Counted from the stretch's first letter, positions 24,676 to 37,477 are shown. The stretch: DNA of 55,627 bases from Smittium culicis (GCA_001970855.1 LSSN01000180.1:1-55627), one strand, 5' to 3'. The notes: generated by a model not told the origin, from the sequence alone. Numbers and translations: made by a program.

Positions 24676-27600
24676 AACGAATGCTATAATTTAATTTCGA
24701 TGTTTTTGATAGTTTTGGATTATAAATTTCAGTAGATGATTCAGTAGTCATTAAAATATAAAAAAATAACAAATTATTTTTTTAGGAATTACTTTTAAAT
24801 ACCACAATATTTTTATTTTATTTTATTCTTCAAAAATCTCTAAAAGAAAAATACTAAGCATGGAATTTTTATATTATGTTTATATTATTTATACCTTTAG
24901 AAAAATTTTTTCTGATTTCTTGAATTACTAATAATTAAAAATAAGATATAAATATAAATTTAATAGTTTATTTATTAATTGTATATACAGTTTGAAATAA
25001 AATTCAATTTCTTAGCCTTGATAAATCTTAAGTTTACAAATTAAATCCCTTAAATAATTCTCTATAAATAAAATTTTGTTACATATTTTCAAAAATATAT
25101 TCTTAATATCTTTTTATATATATCTAATCTCTAGATAAATTAATTGGTGAAAGTTTTTTCTTTATTAGATAATAATCATAACTTTTTATTCATGATTTAA
25201 ACTATTTCGAAATCAAACAAGGCTTTCAAATATATCATTGCAAGTTTTGATTATTTAAGTACCTCATGAATATAAAGGGATTATATTTTTATAGACAGAA
25301 ATTCGTTATCGAATATAATTAATATTTTATGTATTTATATACACCATTATAAAATAGCAACACGTACTAAACTATTAACTTTAGTTTAATTAAATTAGTA
25401 ATACGATCAAAATTTTTAATTTTTAAAAAAAATTTCTATTTTTATTTTAATTCCTAAGAAAACAATTAACTACGATCTGTAACGCTTCAAAGCCAAAGCC
25501 AAAAAAAATTTAAAAAGGTGATAAAATTTATTTGAAAAGATTTACGCATCTATTATTTTTATTTTTAATATTTTTTTCCGTCTTTTTATCATGATTATTC
25601 GCTTTGGTGTTATCTTATATTAAATTAATTTAAGGGTAATTATCAGTGCCTTATAATTATTAATTTTTTTCAAATTTAAAATATACTACCAATGTTTATT
25701 GTATAAGGCTTATCTTAATTTAATAAAAGCTCGCTGTTAAATTTCCAAATTTTTCCTTGAAAAAAGGCTACAACAATAAATTAATCAGATTTTGATATTT
25801 TATATTTTGCAGTTATATTTTTATATGTATTACGTTTAATGCACATATATTTGTAAGTGATAAAAAAAATATTAATGTCCCTTATCATTCAGAATTTTAT
25901 TCATGAGAATAAATTCTAAAAAAAAACTAATTTCTTTTAATATAATAAATTAAATTTATGCTATTAAATAATAAAAACAAATAGATAAACTTCTAAGAGT
26001 TTAATTAGATAAATCAAAATTCAAAATGATTTAGTTTCAATCAGACCAAAAATCGCACAAAAAAATTTGATAATATTAAATAATGTTAATGCTGATAAAA
26101 ACTAAAGATTTAAAATAAATAAAAAAGTTAATTAGACTAAATATTTAATCATAAGCCTAAGCTTAATCTCAACAAAACCAGTATTTATAATACTCACACT
26201 AGATATAGTAAAATATATCATTTTCTTATTATATATATAGTGACTCAGGAAGTATGTTTTTTTGAAAATTTTAAATTTATTATAAATAACTCGCACCATA
26301 CTAATAGAAAATTAAACTAAATCTTCTCGCAATTAAAATAAATTAAATAAAGTAAATGCATAAATAAAGAAATAGCCCTTTCCTTTTTTAATATTATTTT
26401 ATAACACAGTAAATTAATCTTCCAACATTAATAAAGCTATATTTGTCTATATCATTATAATCAAAATAGAAAATAAAATATAAATATACATGTGAAGGGT
26501 TTTAATTTTTGGCTGGATCTTTCGCCTTATAAACTTTCGGTTCAGCAGAATTTGCAAAGAACTCAGAGGATTCATAGGAGTCAGAACTTTATACGTTTCT
26601 TTAGTCATGGTGTCGATAAAAGTTTTTAAAGTACACTAAGATGTTTAATTAAATTTTGGTTTAACACCTAATTTAAAAAATTTAAATTTAAGCGAAGAAT
26701 AAATTTTCTCAATAGCACGTATAGATAGTTTGTTTTTTGTGGATATCTTTTAAAATTTGACTCTCAGAAAAGTTTTAATGTATGTTTTCCGGTACCCCTT
26801 TTCCTATCCGTCTTTTATCTGCTTTTTTATACCTTATTTTTATGAAATATACTGTCTAAGAATCTATTTCTTAATATAAAGTTTTTTTTTAAAGTACTTA
26901 GTGATTTTTTTCTTTGGTATTTAGTTATTTAAGCTTTTTATTCTCTTTAAGCTTTCTTTGTGGTATATTCGATAAATCCTTTTTCTTCTTTGTAATATAG
27001 CTGGTTTTTATTTAAAAAAGATACAATTGGTACTTTTACACTTTATACTTTCTTCAAAGATTAAAGTATTTTCGTATAAACATTCATAAATAATTATATT
27101 GTTTATAAGAAATTAGTTAAAAATGTTAAATTGGTCCAGATTTATAACTTCAAACAAAGAGAATGAGTTTAATTTATTTAATTTTTGATTTTCCTTGTGA
27201 TCTATATTTTTATATGAAAATCAGTATCCAAATTATTTCGCCTCCACATAAATAGATTCATAAAATCAAATCGAGAGACTGGTTATGTATACGTCTAAAT
27301 ATTATCATAAATATAAAATCAAATAAGTAGATTATTTTATAAAGTTTAAAATTTTTATTAGTCCGAAATTATTTAAAAGAAAAAAGTATGATTAAAATAT
27401 TGTTTAGGAAATGTATTTTACATCGCTTAAAATATCATATTTTTAGTGTATAGATAAGCTTTACAAAGATTCGATTTAAATAAATTGCGAGAAAAAAACA
27501 ATAAGAATCTGATAAAATTTCATTTATTTGTACTACGAGAGAATTTTTATTCAATTTTTGTTCTATAAAACCAAAATAAGCATCAAAAGCCGTTATAATA

Positions 27601-28157
27601 TTTATTTATATATTAGAATGTCTGTAAAAGTATAATTTTAAATAGCCTAAAATCGATAAATATTTTTTCAGCACCACTTTTTGGTAATTTATTCATCAAA
27701 TTATATTTATATTTCATTTATAGTTTTGCTTAGATAAACTTTTAATATTTATTTATACTATATTGTATATTAAACTCGAAAGTGAGTTATATTACATAAA
27801 AATCTGAGCTATATACATTAAAAACCGGATTTTGCCATGTAAACATTATTCCTTCAAAAAAATATAAAATAGCTTAAATCAGTCGTTTTTTAATCTGTGG
27901 TATTCTTGGGGTACTATTATCTTTAATAATGGGATGGTCATTAAATAGACCACAATTTATCCGCTCTAACCGATAAAAGTCTGTTAATAATTTCAAAAAA
28001 AAGTTTTTTATGCAGTCCTAATTTATTTCTTTTATTTACATTTTCCCTCTTTTAGCCATTCTTCCATTAAATCGAATAAAATTAGCTGATATGTGTTTAT
28101 AATATCTATAACTTAAAGATAAAAGTTCCTTCAAATATCAATAAAAAAACCACCATG

Positions 28158-28188
28158 GGACAAAATGTCCGAGGATTTAGGAAATCCT
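28158..28188. other. Two adjacent short hairpins
   Basis: 28158-28170 is an inverted repeat GGACA-AAA-TGTCC. Immediately after it 28172-28188 is AGGATTT-AGG-AAATCCT. Both stems are perfect and stand out in the AT-rich surroundings 690 bp downstream of the MDM12 stop codon. Function unknown. Confidence 0.6.
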
Positions 28189-28877
28189 GATTTATGTTTA
28201 CATTATTTATTTATCGATATAGATATAGATATTCCTGAAATTAATCATAGCAAAAACCTTTACGAATTTATTTCTACCGAGTTATTTGTATGTGATTGCA
28301 ACTATTTCGCATATATATCATACATTTAAGAGTCATAGGGATTCAAGTCATTCGTCTTAACTGGAATAAGCTTATAATTATTTTTGATTATAATAAAAAT
28401 CAAATCAGAAACTAGTTTTGGTTTAGAATTTTATAGTAAGTTTGGATTTAATTTTTATTTGTTGAGGTACTAATTTAAACACTTTATTGAAAAAAAAAAG
28501 CTACATAAATTGAAATTTTTCGATAAATATAAATTTTATTAGACTTGGCTACAAGATAATGATAACTAACGTCAGTTTATATTGTAAGTAAAGCGGAATA
28601 GTTAAAAAAGAGTCTAAAAGATTTTTAAAAAAGATGCTAACCATTTGCTTCAAATAGTTAATATTATAAAAGCTACTTTTTCTGGAAATAATGTATAGGT
28701 ACTCAAAGATAGGGAGTAATTTATATATGGCTTTCGGAATATCACTACAAAATAAAAAGAATCATAATATGGTATAAACCTAGGTGGTAAATACTATATA
28801 AGAAACAAGTACAATAGCTGTATTTCTCTCAATTTTATACTTGAATTTTATTGGAAGCAACGTTGATGTTGATGAGA

Positions 28878-30790
28878 CTAGAATTCGATGCAAGTATAGC
28901 TAGGTAAAACAAAGTTTTCATCGATAGCTTTACGAATTTGCTCTACGATGAATTTCTCGACAGATTCGACATTTTTTAAAACTATTAAATAAAATTTGAG
29001 ATAAATTAAAACAAAATCTGAGGACAATCATAAAATCAAATTTGCAAGTATTTACCTTGTTGATGGTCATCACCAATTTCTGATTTTATAGATAAATCGT
29101 CTAGTAAGCTATAAAAAGTTAAATTTAGAGTTTTTTTTTTAAAAAGGGTGCTTTTTATTTATTCAAAATTGGTTTTTATAATAAATAGTAAAAATGATAA
29201 CATACCTTGTTCGCGGTAGTTCAGGTTCCAAAAAGGAGAAGCTTAATCTATCTGTTAAATACGCAACAACTGCTGTAGCAGAGAACTTTAGATTGGAGAC
29301 AATAAAAGTGATTGGAAGCGAAATAAATGAGCTGGCAGGGTAGTTGAGCTGTAGTTCTGCAGTTAGGGTAATAGAACAGTCACCTGAGTATGCAAGTTTG
29401 AAGTGGAGCTGGAGGTCGTCTTGTCCAGGAACTATGGAGTTATGTAGTCTAGATTGGGAATTATAAGGACTTGAATTGGGTGTATGTTGGTATAGGCTAT
29501 TTTCAATACTTGAGAAGTTTTTGTTGTTGAATCTACTGTTATTTGTACTGCTGGTTACAGATCGATTAGTTTTGGACGAAGCGTGAGCGTTGCTCGTATT
29601 GCGTAAATGAGGAAATGTATGGGCGCTGTTTTGGTTATATGGACTAGAAGAAAATTTGGTAAAAGGCAAGAATTAAATACTAGGTATAATTAGAAATAAA
29701 TCATGCATTAGGCAAATCTTGTGGCTTACATTGAATTAGCTACGGAATTTTTTCTGCTTGGGAAAATATCAGATTTCAATGAAAAAATAGCTGACTTGCT
29801 ATCTTGAAAAGAGTGTAGGCCGACATTTGGAGTTCCGTAAGAATAAATTCCAGAGCTGAAATTGGGTGTTCCTAAATAAATAGATAAAAACATTTTTGGC
29901 AAGCAATTTTTTTTTCTAATTTATGGATGATTTTTTTTTTTTGGAAAAGAGATCTGTAAAGAATCTCACAACCAACCTGATCTTGTATGCTCGAATAATA
30001 AATCATTTTTTTTATTTTGAAAGCTATAATGCAATTGGTATTGAGGGCAAGATTTACCAGAATAAAAATCGTATTGATAACAAGCAGTGTTAAAAAAATA
30101 AATTATGAGTTAAAAGTAATAAAAAATGCGTTGAGGAAAAATAAAAAATTGTTCTTTTCGAATAAGGAACAAAAAGCAAGTAAGGTAAATGATATAGACG
30201 AATTTGGAAAGATAAATAGAAAATTTATAGGAGAAATGAGAGGAATTTACTTACGGCTGAACGTTGTTATGCATAAAGTTAGAGTTTAAATCGTTAGAGA
30301 GCGAGTATTCATTTTTTTGGGTATATTCAGGAATATTAAGTCTTTGGCGATTAACTGAATTGGTATTAAAACGCCTCTCGAAATCGCTGTTAATAGAGAA
30401 TGTTGATTTTTCGTCGAAGCCTTTATTGCTGTGAGTCTTAGTTTTATTGATATCTTTAAAATCAAAACCTTTTATTGACTCTTGAAGACGGGTATTATCA
30501 AACGAGTCGTTATCTAGCAGTATCTTTTCGAGTTCTATCTGGTTGTAAAGATCCTGTGTTTGTTGGTCGATGATTTCTTCGGCAGTGGGCAAATAAAACT
30601 CGGTGAAAGGCGGGGTTATATCCAAGAGCTCGACTTGTGGGGGCTGATTGCCTAAATTGAGCTGAGTGACTTTTATGTCACCGATGACGGAAGGTTTCTG
30701 ACTCAAGTTGGAGAAGTACTCGTTTAGCTTATTCTGTATAGTAGAAGCTATTCGCGAATCCATTTTTGACCAATGGATATCGAAAGACAT
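28878..30790 (-). CDS. MDM12: Mdm12, SMP-domain subunit of the ERMES ER-mitochondria tether (6 exons)
   Basis: ERMES links ER and mitochondrial outer membrane and moves phospholipids; Mdm12 is its soluble SMP subunit bridging Mmm1 and Mdm34. Exons 30790-30255, 30023-29977, 29871-29730, 29643-29206, 29108-29056 and 28981-28878 join in phase (introns 231, 105, 86, 97 and 74 nt, all ending TAG) and give 439 residues. The start MSFDIHWSKMD is the family N-terminus; VIGDIKVTQLNLGNQPP and DITPPFTEFY follow. The central Ser/Asn-rich part is an insert within the SMP domain. Exon 4 carries DLQLHFKLAYSGDCSITL, LQLNYPASSFISLPI and VAYLTDRLSFSFLEP. The last exons give SEIGD, then VLKNVESVEKFIVEQIRKAI and a C-terminus ending LPSYTCIEF. 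This order matches the family closely. Two exons are tiny (47 and 53 nt). Confidence 0.95.
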
Positions 30791-31873
30791 TTTTTTCAAG
30801 ATTATTTGGGTCTCGAAAATAAATTGTTGTATTATAAAGAAATGGTGTTTCTATAATGTAGAGTCGAACGTTTTTTTTAGGTACAGGGAATTAATATATT
30901 ATTTAAAAGAAAAAAAAGAGAATCGTAGTATGAAGTATAAAAGCCAAATGGAAGATATATTTGATTCACGCAATTAAATTATACGCTAAAATGTAAAAGT
31001 TTGTAAACTATTTTTTTTAGCAAAGCTTGAAAACTATAGATTACATTTCTATATAAAATCCATTCGATATTTATCTAGTTTCATTTAATTGGCCAAATTT
31101 AATGCGTGCAAATTCAATTTTTTTTTATGCTTGAAGAAAAATCTGAACTAGTTTAAAAAAAAAAAAAAAAAAGAGTAAAGCTTATGGCACTAATATTGCG
31201 CTATGAATAAATTCTCAGTCCATCGACAGGTAGATTTAATATGCAGCTGTGACTTTTTTAGTACTATATATGTGACCTCTTCCGAACGACACTGAACCCA
31301 AATTTTCGGGCTTACCATTAAAAACTCGCGTATTAACAGTAAAAAGGCATAAATGGTAAAAATTATTGAGCTACTCAACATTTCTATATCCGAGTTTTAT
31401 TTGCTGATGTGATTATGATGAAAATATTAAGGCATTAACAAGCACTTAAATTAGATAGAATTTACTAAATAACTAATAAATATAATTATAGCTGATTATT
31501 GTTAAGTGCGTCAGTACAACATTATTTATCATATATCGCCTAATATGTGCAAAGCTAATATGTCTCACAGAATATTCTTTTTGGATATGGCGATTGAAGC
31601 TTAAGGTCTTTAATATTACAATGATAATCCAACCAAAAAAAAAGGATGTACCAAATAAAAATTTATTAAACAAATACAGGAGTTCAAGGTACAAAAAATT
31701 CTGACGTTAATTAAGTGATATAAATAATTTTTTTTATTGATAAATAAGAAATATTTTTTCAATTTAAATAAAATGGAAGTAGCGAATCGTGTAAATTAAA
31801 AAAAAAAAAAAAGCGATGGGGTGAGAAAAAAGTATTAAAATAAAATAAAGTAAAATAAAATATTTTTAATTAA
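30791..31873. other. Intergenic region between PMT and MDM12
   Basis: Contains the MDM12 promoter and PMT 3' flank, with poly-A/T tracts. A minus-strand ATG at 31381 begins a hydrophobic 22-codon stretch (IIFTIYAFLLLIREFLM) followed directly by a good donor, GTAAGC. It might be the first exon of a small membrane protein, but I could not find a convincing second exon. Confidence 0.35.
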
Positions 31874-34471
31874 TTATTCAGATTTGGGGGCTTCAGCGTT
31901 TGCTGGTGTTGTGGATGATGATACTTTGGCATCGCTGTACTCATTCTTGAATTTGTCAAAATCGCTTTGAATTTTCAATTTGTCTTGTTCGTTCAATTCA
32001 GGAGCAGGTTCGTTTAATTTAAGTTCTTCTTCCAAATTATCGATTGGTTTTGGCTCTGGAATAGCGTTTTCCATATTGTGCTCAACTTCATTCAAGTCAT
32101 CAACATCGTCGTCACTATTTTTAGGTCTTGTTTTTTTAGCTTTGGTTTCCTTTTTCTTGGCTAAAGTATATTTATCGTCAGGGTAAACGTGGCATGAGAA
32201 ATCCCATGATTTGAATATTTTAGATTTTTCACAAGCTTGTTTTGTCCATGAAGAGCCGTATCCTAGTGGGCTATAAACAAAGTACATGTGGATTGAATAG
32301 AAAACGAGGCAACAGATGATAACAGTTCTAAACTTGGAGCCGATTTTTCTTGTGAACAAATCGACAGTACTGGCCAAAGATATGATGGCAAACCAAAGAC
32401 CAGGCAAGTAATGGTGCAAGAACAGTTGACGTTTCATTAAGAAGAATGGGAAGAAGTGGAGAGACCAACCAACAAAGAAGAAACCAACAGAGTTAAAGTA
32501 TTGAGTTCTGACACCGAGAAGTTGATCGCCATAACCACGCTTATCGCGTAAAACAAATACAAACTGAACCAAGACAAAAGTGATAATCGATGCGAAAGAT
32601 AACCACCAGATGATTGGGTTACCAAACAGGTAAACGCTAACGGGGTTTTCTGACCAATATCCGATACCACGACGGAGGTATAACCAAGAGAGAGGTCTTG
32701 AGTCATAGTAATGTGAGCTGACCAAACCATTGTTAACTCTGAGCATGACTTTGTGAGATTCGATCAATTTAGAGAAGAATCCAGGGACTTTGTAGCTGGC
32801 TTTGATTGCTTTATCATCAGGGACTAGAGTATGTGAGGCGGATTCAACTCTCCATAGAGATTTGGGGTACTTGGCGTGTTTCATGCAGACAACTTCGACT
32901 TGTTCAAAAGCCCATTTAGGCAATTTGACTCTGTTGGAGAAGAGGGCACATCTTTGGTTTTTGTGGATTAATCTGAAGCGGGTATGGATGGACATTAAAT
33001 TTTTATCAGATCCGGGAACAGAGGAGTCGCCAGACATGATTCTTACGATCCAATCGTCATTATCATCACCAGGGAAATTATCAGCACCGTAGCCGGAGAC
33101 TTCATTAACGTAGTCCTTGTTAGTAACAGGGGCTCTAACGTCATGGGAGTGAAGTAGTCTTTTGGTGTTAACGTGTCTGAGACGAACTTCATCACCGTCT
33201 TTAATCTTTTCGAGGGAAGGGATTGCGGTATTGTTTTGATTTTTCTTTAGATATTTTAGGGTGCGTTCGATGACCCAGTAATTATTATTATCGCGGTGGC
33301 CGTACAAAGTGACTTGCTGTTGTTTTGAGCCACTTTCGTATTTTGAAGAGTGGGAGTGTAAGAATCCAGCGCTTGACGAGTCGTGGATGACTCTAATTTT
33401 GGAGCCGTAATAGATGTCGCGGTTAGTGGATTGAATTTCAGTATTTCCGATGGTTATTTGGAATTCGGGACTCATGAAGGAATTTCCAGGGCCGCTTTTT
33501 GGAAGAGAGGCATAGTGAACGTAGAACCAGAAAATATAGACAGAGATAGGGATAACAATTAGGCCTAGGAAGCGGGACCAGAAGTGTTTATTGAAAGTTT
33601 TAAGAGGGACTCTTGCATCAGTTATTCTTTCCCAGAGATCTTTTACGGTCCAGATACCGATGGTAGCGACCAAGAATAGTCCGACCCATTTACTGCTGAG
33701 GGCATTTCCCATATTAATTCCAGTCAAAATCAAATAAGCCCACCATTTTAGGCTGAAGGGGGAGTCATTTTCACGTAGGAATAGAGCCCAAAACATGACA
33801 GTAATGGAGGTGAAGAAGATTAGGATAGAGTCAAGCAAAATGAATCTAGAAATGGTCATAAAAGAGTTTTCGAAAGAGACGAGTAAAGCGCCAAGTAGGG
33901 AGGCATCTTCAGAGCCACCGAAAGCAGCAATAGTGACATAAGTGATAGGAACAACGGCGAGGCCTAAGAAAGCAGGTAAGAAGCGCATAGCGATGTATGG
34001 GACGTTGGTAGCGGAGTATTCCAGACCGATAGATTTAAAGTCAAAAACACCGTCGTAGCCGGAGACTTTACCCATAGCGGCAAACATCATTTTTGCGAGA
34101 GGGGGATGGACATCAAGGAAGTAGGTACCGTTAATATATAGACCAGCATGTTTTCCAAAGTGAACTTCATCAAATACAACTTTGTTGGGATGTGATAGTT
34201 TCCATAGACGGAAGTAGGCGGAGATAAGTATGAGGAGACCTAGTACAAGGAGTCTTTTCTTTGTAAAGCGGAATCTTTTGCCTTTGTTTATATCAGAGAT
34301 TCTGGCGGAAGAGTTGTCGTAGTTGAAATCATCAGAGTGGCGGCTTTTATTGTAGGTGTTTGAGGAGTCTGCGTAGGGGTAATCGTTGTGCTGGGAGGAA
34401 GAGGAGTGTAAACCTGGAGAATCTGAAAACACAACCTGCTGTTTCCTGAAGCGGATCTTTTCAGAGGCCAT
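31874..34471 (-). CDS. Protein O-mannosyltransferase (PMT family, GT39)
   Basis: Transfers mannose from dolichyl-phosphate mannose to Ser/Thr of proteins in the ER lumen. One exon of 865 residues, starting MASEKIRF. Cytosolic N-terminus about 1-70, first membrane segment about 73-90, then loop 1 with the catalytic acidic pair Asp101-Glu102 in VVFDEVHFGKHAG and YFLDVHPPLAKMM. Membrane segments follow, then the MIR region (about 335-520: FLHSHSSKY, QQQVTLYGHRDNNNYW, LLHSHDVRAP). GNPIIWW and LHFFPFFLMKRQLFLHHYLP are family signatures. SRPLSWLYLRRGIGYW and the C-terminal WTKQAC...WDFSC suggest the PMT1 or PMT4 branch rather than PMT2, but I cannot place it firmly. The last 95 residues are a Lys-rich then acidic tail. 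Codon use is richer in G/C than neighbours, as in a strongly expressed gene. Confidence 0.97.
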   Translation of the reverse strand: MASEKIRFRKQQVVFSDSPGLHSSSSQHNDYPYADSSNTYNKSRHSDDFNYDNSSARISDINKGKRFRFTKKRLLVLGLLILISAYFRLWKLSHPNKVVFDEVHFGKHAGLYINGTYFLDVHPPLAKMMFAAMGKVSGYDGVFDFKSIGLEYSATNVPYIAMRFLPAFLGLAVVPITYVTIAAFGGSEDASLLGALLVSFENSFMTISRFILLDSILIFFTSITVMFWALFLRENDSPFSLKWWAYLILTGINMGNALSSKWVGLFLVATIGIWTVKDLWERITDARVPLKTFNKHFWSRFLGLIVIPISVYIFWFYVHYASLPKSGPGNSFMSPEFQITIGNTEIQSTNRDIYYGSKIRVIHDSSSAGFLHSHSSKYESGSKQQQVTLYGHRDNNNYWVIERTLKYLKKNQNNTAIPSLEKIKDGDEVRLRHVNTKRLLHSHDVRAPVTNKDYVNEVSGYGADNFPGDDNDDWIVRIMSGDSSVPGSDKNLMSIHTRFRLIHKNQRCALFSNRVKLPKWAFEQVEVVCMKHAKYPKSLWRVESASHTLVPDDKAIKASYKVPGFFSKLIESHKVMLRVNNGLVSSHYYDSRPLSWLYLRRGIGYWSENPVSVYLFGNPIIWWLSFASIITFVLVQFVFVLRDKRGYGDQLLGVRTQYFNSVGFFFVGWSLHFFPFFLMKRQLFLHHYLPGLWFAIISLASTVDLFTRKIGSKFRTVIICCLVFYSIHMYFVYSPLGYGSSWTKQACEKSKIFKSWDFSCHVYPDDKYTLAKKKETKAKKTRPKNSDDDVDDLNEVEHNMENAIPEPKPIDNLEEELKLNEPAPELNEQDKLKIQSDFDKFKNEYSDAKVSSSTTPANAEAPKSE

Positions 34472-36160
34472 GTTCAAGAAGGTAAAAAGGTAGAGCGAAG
34501 TATATTTTCAGAGGCTATATTGTTAAGGAGTAGTCCAAATATATGTGGTGGATATGAAGATGGGGGTGGATTGATTGAGGGCGCGGATGAGGAGTAGTGG
34601 TGAGTAGTATAGAGAAGAAAAAGAATGAGCGTTGCTTAAGATAGGGAGAGGTTAGATGTGGGTAACAAGAGAATTTTAACAGCAAACCCTAAAAATGCAA
34701 GAAAATGAAGAGAGACAAAAAGCTGCACAAAGTTTATTGCTGGTAAAATTTAGGTGATTAAATTTGAGAGTTTTGGCACAAAAATATTTAAAGCCTTTTA
34801 AATTGAAGAATTGATTAGATATTAAGACTGAGGCTTTTGCATTTCTTTGTTCCTTACAATCTGTCCAATAGGGACACGAGTTTCCGATTTTAATTGCCGC
34901 AATACTAATTTTCTTCGCTTAGTTCCTTCGCATTTAAAATTTCACAGCCTAAATATCCCCATCTGCCAATAGAATCAAAAATCCTAGCCAATTATAACAT
35001 CATAAAATATATTTTAGCAGCCAATTATACTGTCTAATTTTTAACCCCGTTGCCTGGCGGCCGCTTAGAGGCTGCTGATTTGATCGTTTTCTTTGGAGCC
35101 GCTAATCAAATGCCAAATGGATCTACCCAATAGATTCAGCCTTTAATTGTACTCGATTTATGATATGTTATTTCCCACAGATCAGCGCAATAATATCTCC
35201 CTTTCCACATCAAATTTCCGATTTATTCCCTACTTTCTCCACTAATGCTCAATCAGCACGAAAAGTTCAATCATATAGCGTAAAAACACTGAAATTCCCG
35301 CTCAGTAAAGCCCACACTTACGATAGCTCACACTAAACTAGTTATTCACTACTCTTTCACAGAAAGCTAATAAGGTTTTCAACTGCTAAAAACATCTAAT
35401 GTTCCAAAACAATCTTTTTAATCCCGAAATTCAATAAAGTATGTGGATACTTGGTTATCCAAATCATGCTGTCTAAACGAAAATATCCTGCTAATCAAGT
35501 AAGGGATTTTTTCAAATATGATTATGTTTAGTGGTTAAATTCTCATTTGCTTGTGAATTGGTGGCTAGTGAGTACCATTAGTTCGTATAATCCCGTACTA
35601 GCACTTCAACATATAGCTCAACTTCAATGATTGCAGTTTAACTAATCATACATTTGGGAAATTCTTTGGATAAGCGGAACTTTTTTTCTTTGAAATTCTA
35701 TTTGCTTAATTTTATTAGGCAAAGTTATTGGCTGTGTTAGATTATTCATTCGACGATAATTTTTATTAAGATTATAAAATAAAAATATGTTGCAAAGTAG
35801 GAAAAACTTTATAGGAAAAGTTCCGATCCTTGAAATAATCTCCCATTTACTAAATATGCCCTATCCCTCGCCCAAATAGTCTTTCTGGTAAAAAGTTTTA
35901 TAATTCCTCCATCAGCCGACTTTTCTAGCTTGACTATAAATTTGCTTCAGCTATTTTTTATTTTATTTTTGAAAAACCAATAAACTACCGGATTTCGGAA
36001 TTATTAATCCTCTAAGAAATTAGAATATCTAGCTATTGAGGTTTTAAAAAAAAAAAATTGCCTGCAATTTATTAAATTAGTATAACCATTGCAAAGTTTC
36101 CTAATAACTGTTCTCTTCTTGGCTATAATCACTTTGGCGTGTAAATATATATTTACCAAT

Positions 36161-36350
36161 TTCCCTTCCTACTCTTTTGAAAAAAATTAAATTTATTGAT
36201 TCGTTTAAGATTTATAAGTAAAATTATTATTTGCAGATTTTCATCAGTTAGCCATATATTTTTAATATCTCGGAATTAAACTGCTATAAATGAAATCAGT
36301 TGGCTATATTTAGCAGATCAATTTTAGTCTACTTTCTGTCAAAGAATTTA
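36161..36350 (-). mobile_element. MITE copy F (worn)
   Basis: Aligns along its length to the minus-strand copy at 41071-41261: CCCTTCCTACTCTTTT, TTATTATTTGC, ATCTCGGAATTAAA, GTTGGCTATATT, TAGTCTACTTTCTGTCAAAG. The terminal AAAGGG has decayed, so this is an old copy. Confidence 0.6.
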
Positions 36351-37477
36351 TTCCATCCATTTCGAATTTATCTATGCCCTCTAACCAATAAACTGCCCCC
36401 AACCTATCACCAATTATACAGCTTGCCAGAAAATGTCCAGATATCATCTTCAATTTTTCTATTTTTAATCATTTTCAATGCTTTCCATAATTTCTAAATT
36501 TATAAACCAATCGTAGTTTATATTTTATCACCCTTAAGTGTAGCATATTTCATTCAAAAAATCACAATATCACTTTTTAAATCTTCTAAATCAAATTACC
36601 AATAATTTACCTTTATTTGTGCCAGCTAAACAATATTTCGGTTTGATATAAAATTTATAGTTAAATCCAAGTTTAATTAATTTTTAATTTTATACTAATT
36701 TAATAGATTAATTTTATTTTTCAAAAAATACGTCAACTGCTTCTACAACTTCTACATAATATATGTTAGGTTTTCTTATTTTAAACTAAATGATCTTTCT
36801 TTCAACAATAAATAAAAGCTATTTTAATCTGAAATCACAAACTCCATTACTAACTTATAGTATATAAAAATGAATATATATGGGAGATTATTTATGAAGA
36901 GGTCTTTTTATAGTGTAAAGAGTTACAGTGTATAAAATCGCATAAAAATTAATAGCCAATGAGAAAAATCAGAATTTTTTTTTAGCAAATAATTATTCCA
37001 AAATTAAATGAGTAAATAGAAAAATTGAAATACCTTTTTATTCCGCCAATGATATTTACTATTAATGAATATCAAATCCAATAAAAATAAACTGCAACAA
37101 AGTGCACTCTTCGTTCAGAATCTCCCATATATAGTTGCCTTGATTAGAAATTGCCTGTTAACCATTAAATCTTAGAATCTACAACAATCGCTAATAAAAT
37201 TATCAAAAAATAACTATGAATCCCATGTACATTTTATTTTAATATATTCCAGCACATTTATGCAACTGCTTTTTGAGATTTTTTTATTATTCATTTACTT
37301 CTAAATATGGTTTCATCGGAACAGGAATAACATTAACACGATCCCAATCTTTCTAGTAAAATTTATAATTTATAATTTATATATTTAATTAGTTCATTTA
37401 TAACTACGTTTCATTCTTTGCAAAAAATCGCTTTAAAATCGGTATTTTAATACCTCATTGAACGAAATAAATTCAAT

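Larger units (their letters stand above)
21147..28877. other. AT-rich gene desert
   Basis: Extremely AT-rich with A/T homopolymers throughout. No intact gene is supportable. Islands of higher GC occur near 23340-23850, 24140-24680 (pseudogene-like), 26500-26830 and 28140-28190. A near-duplicate phrase containing ACTTTATG-AACATCAT occurs twice around 23717-23770. A TTAGTC array sits at 24055. Confidence 0.6.

Noticed and set aside
28156..28191. Start of a ribosomal uL2-like gene (MGQNVRGFRKS)
   Set aside because: The resemblance to the uL2 N-terminus is only a few residues and the frame stops at once with no donor site.
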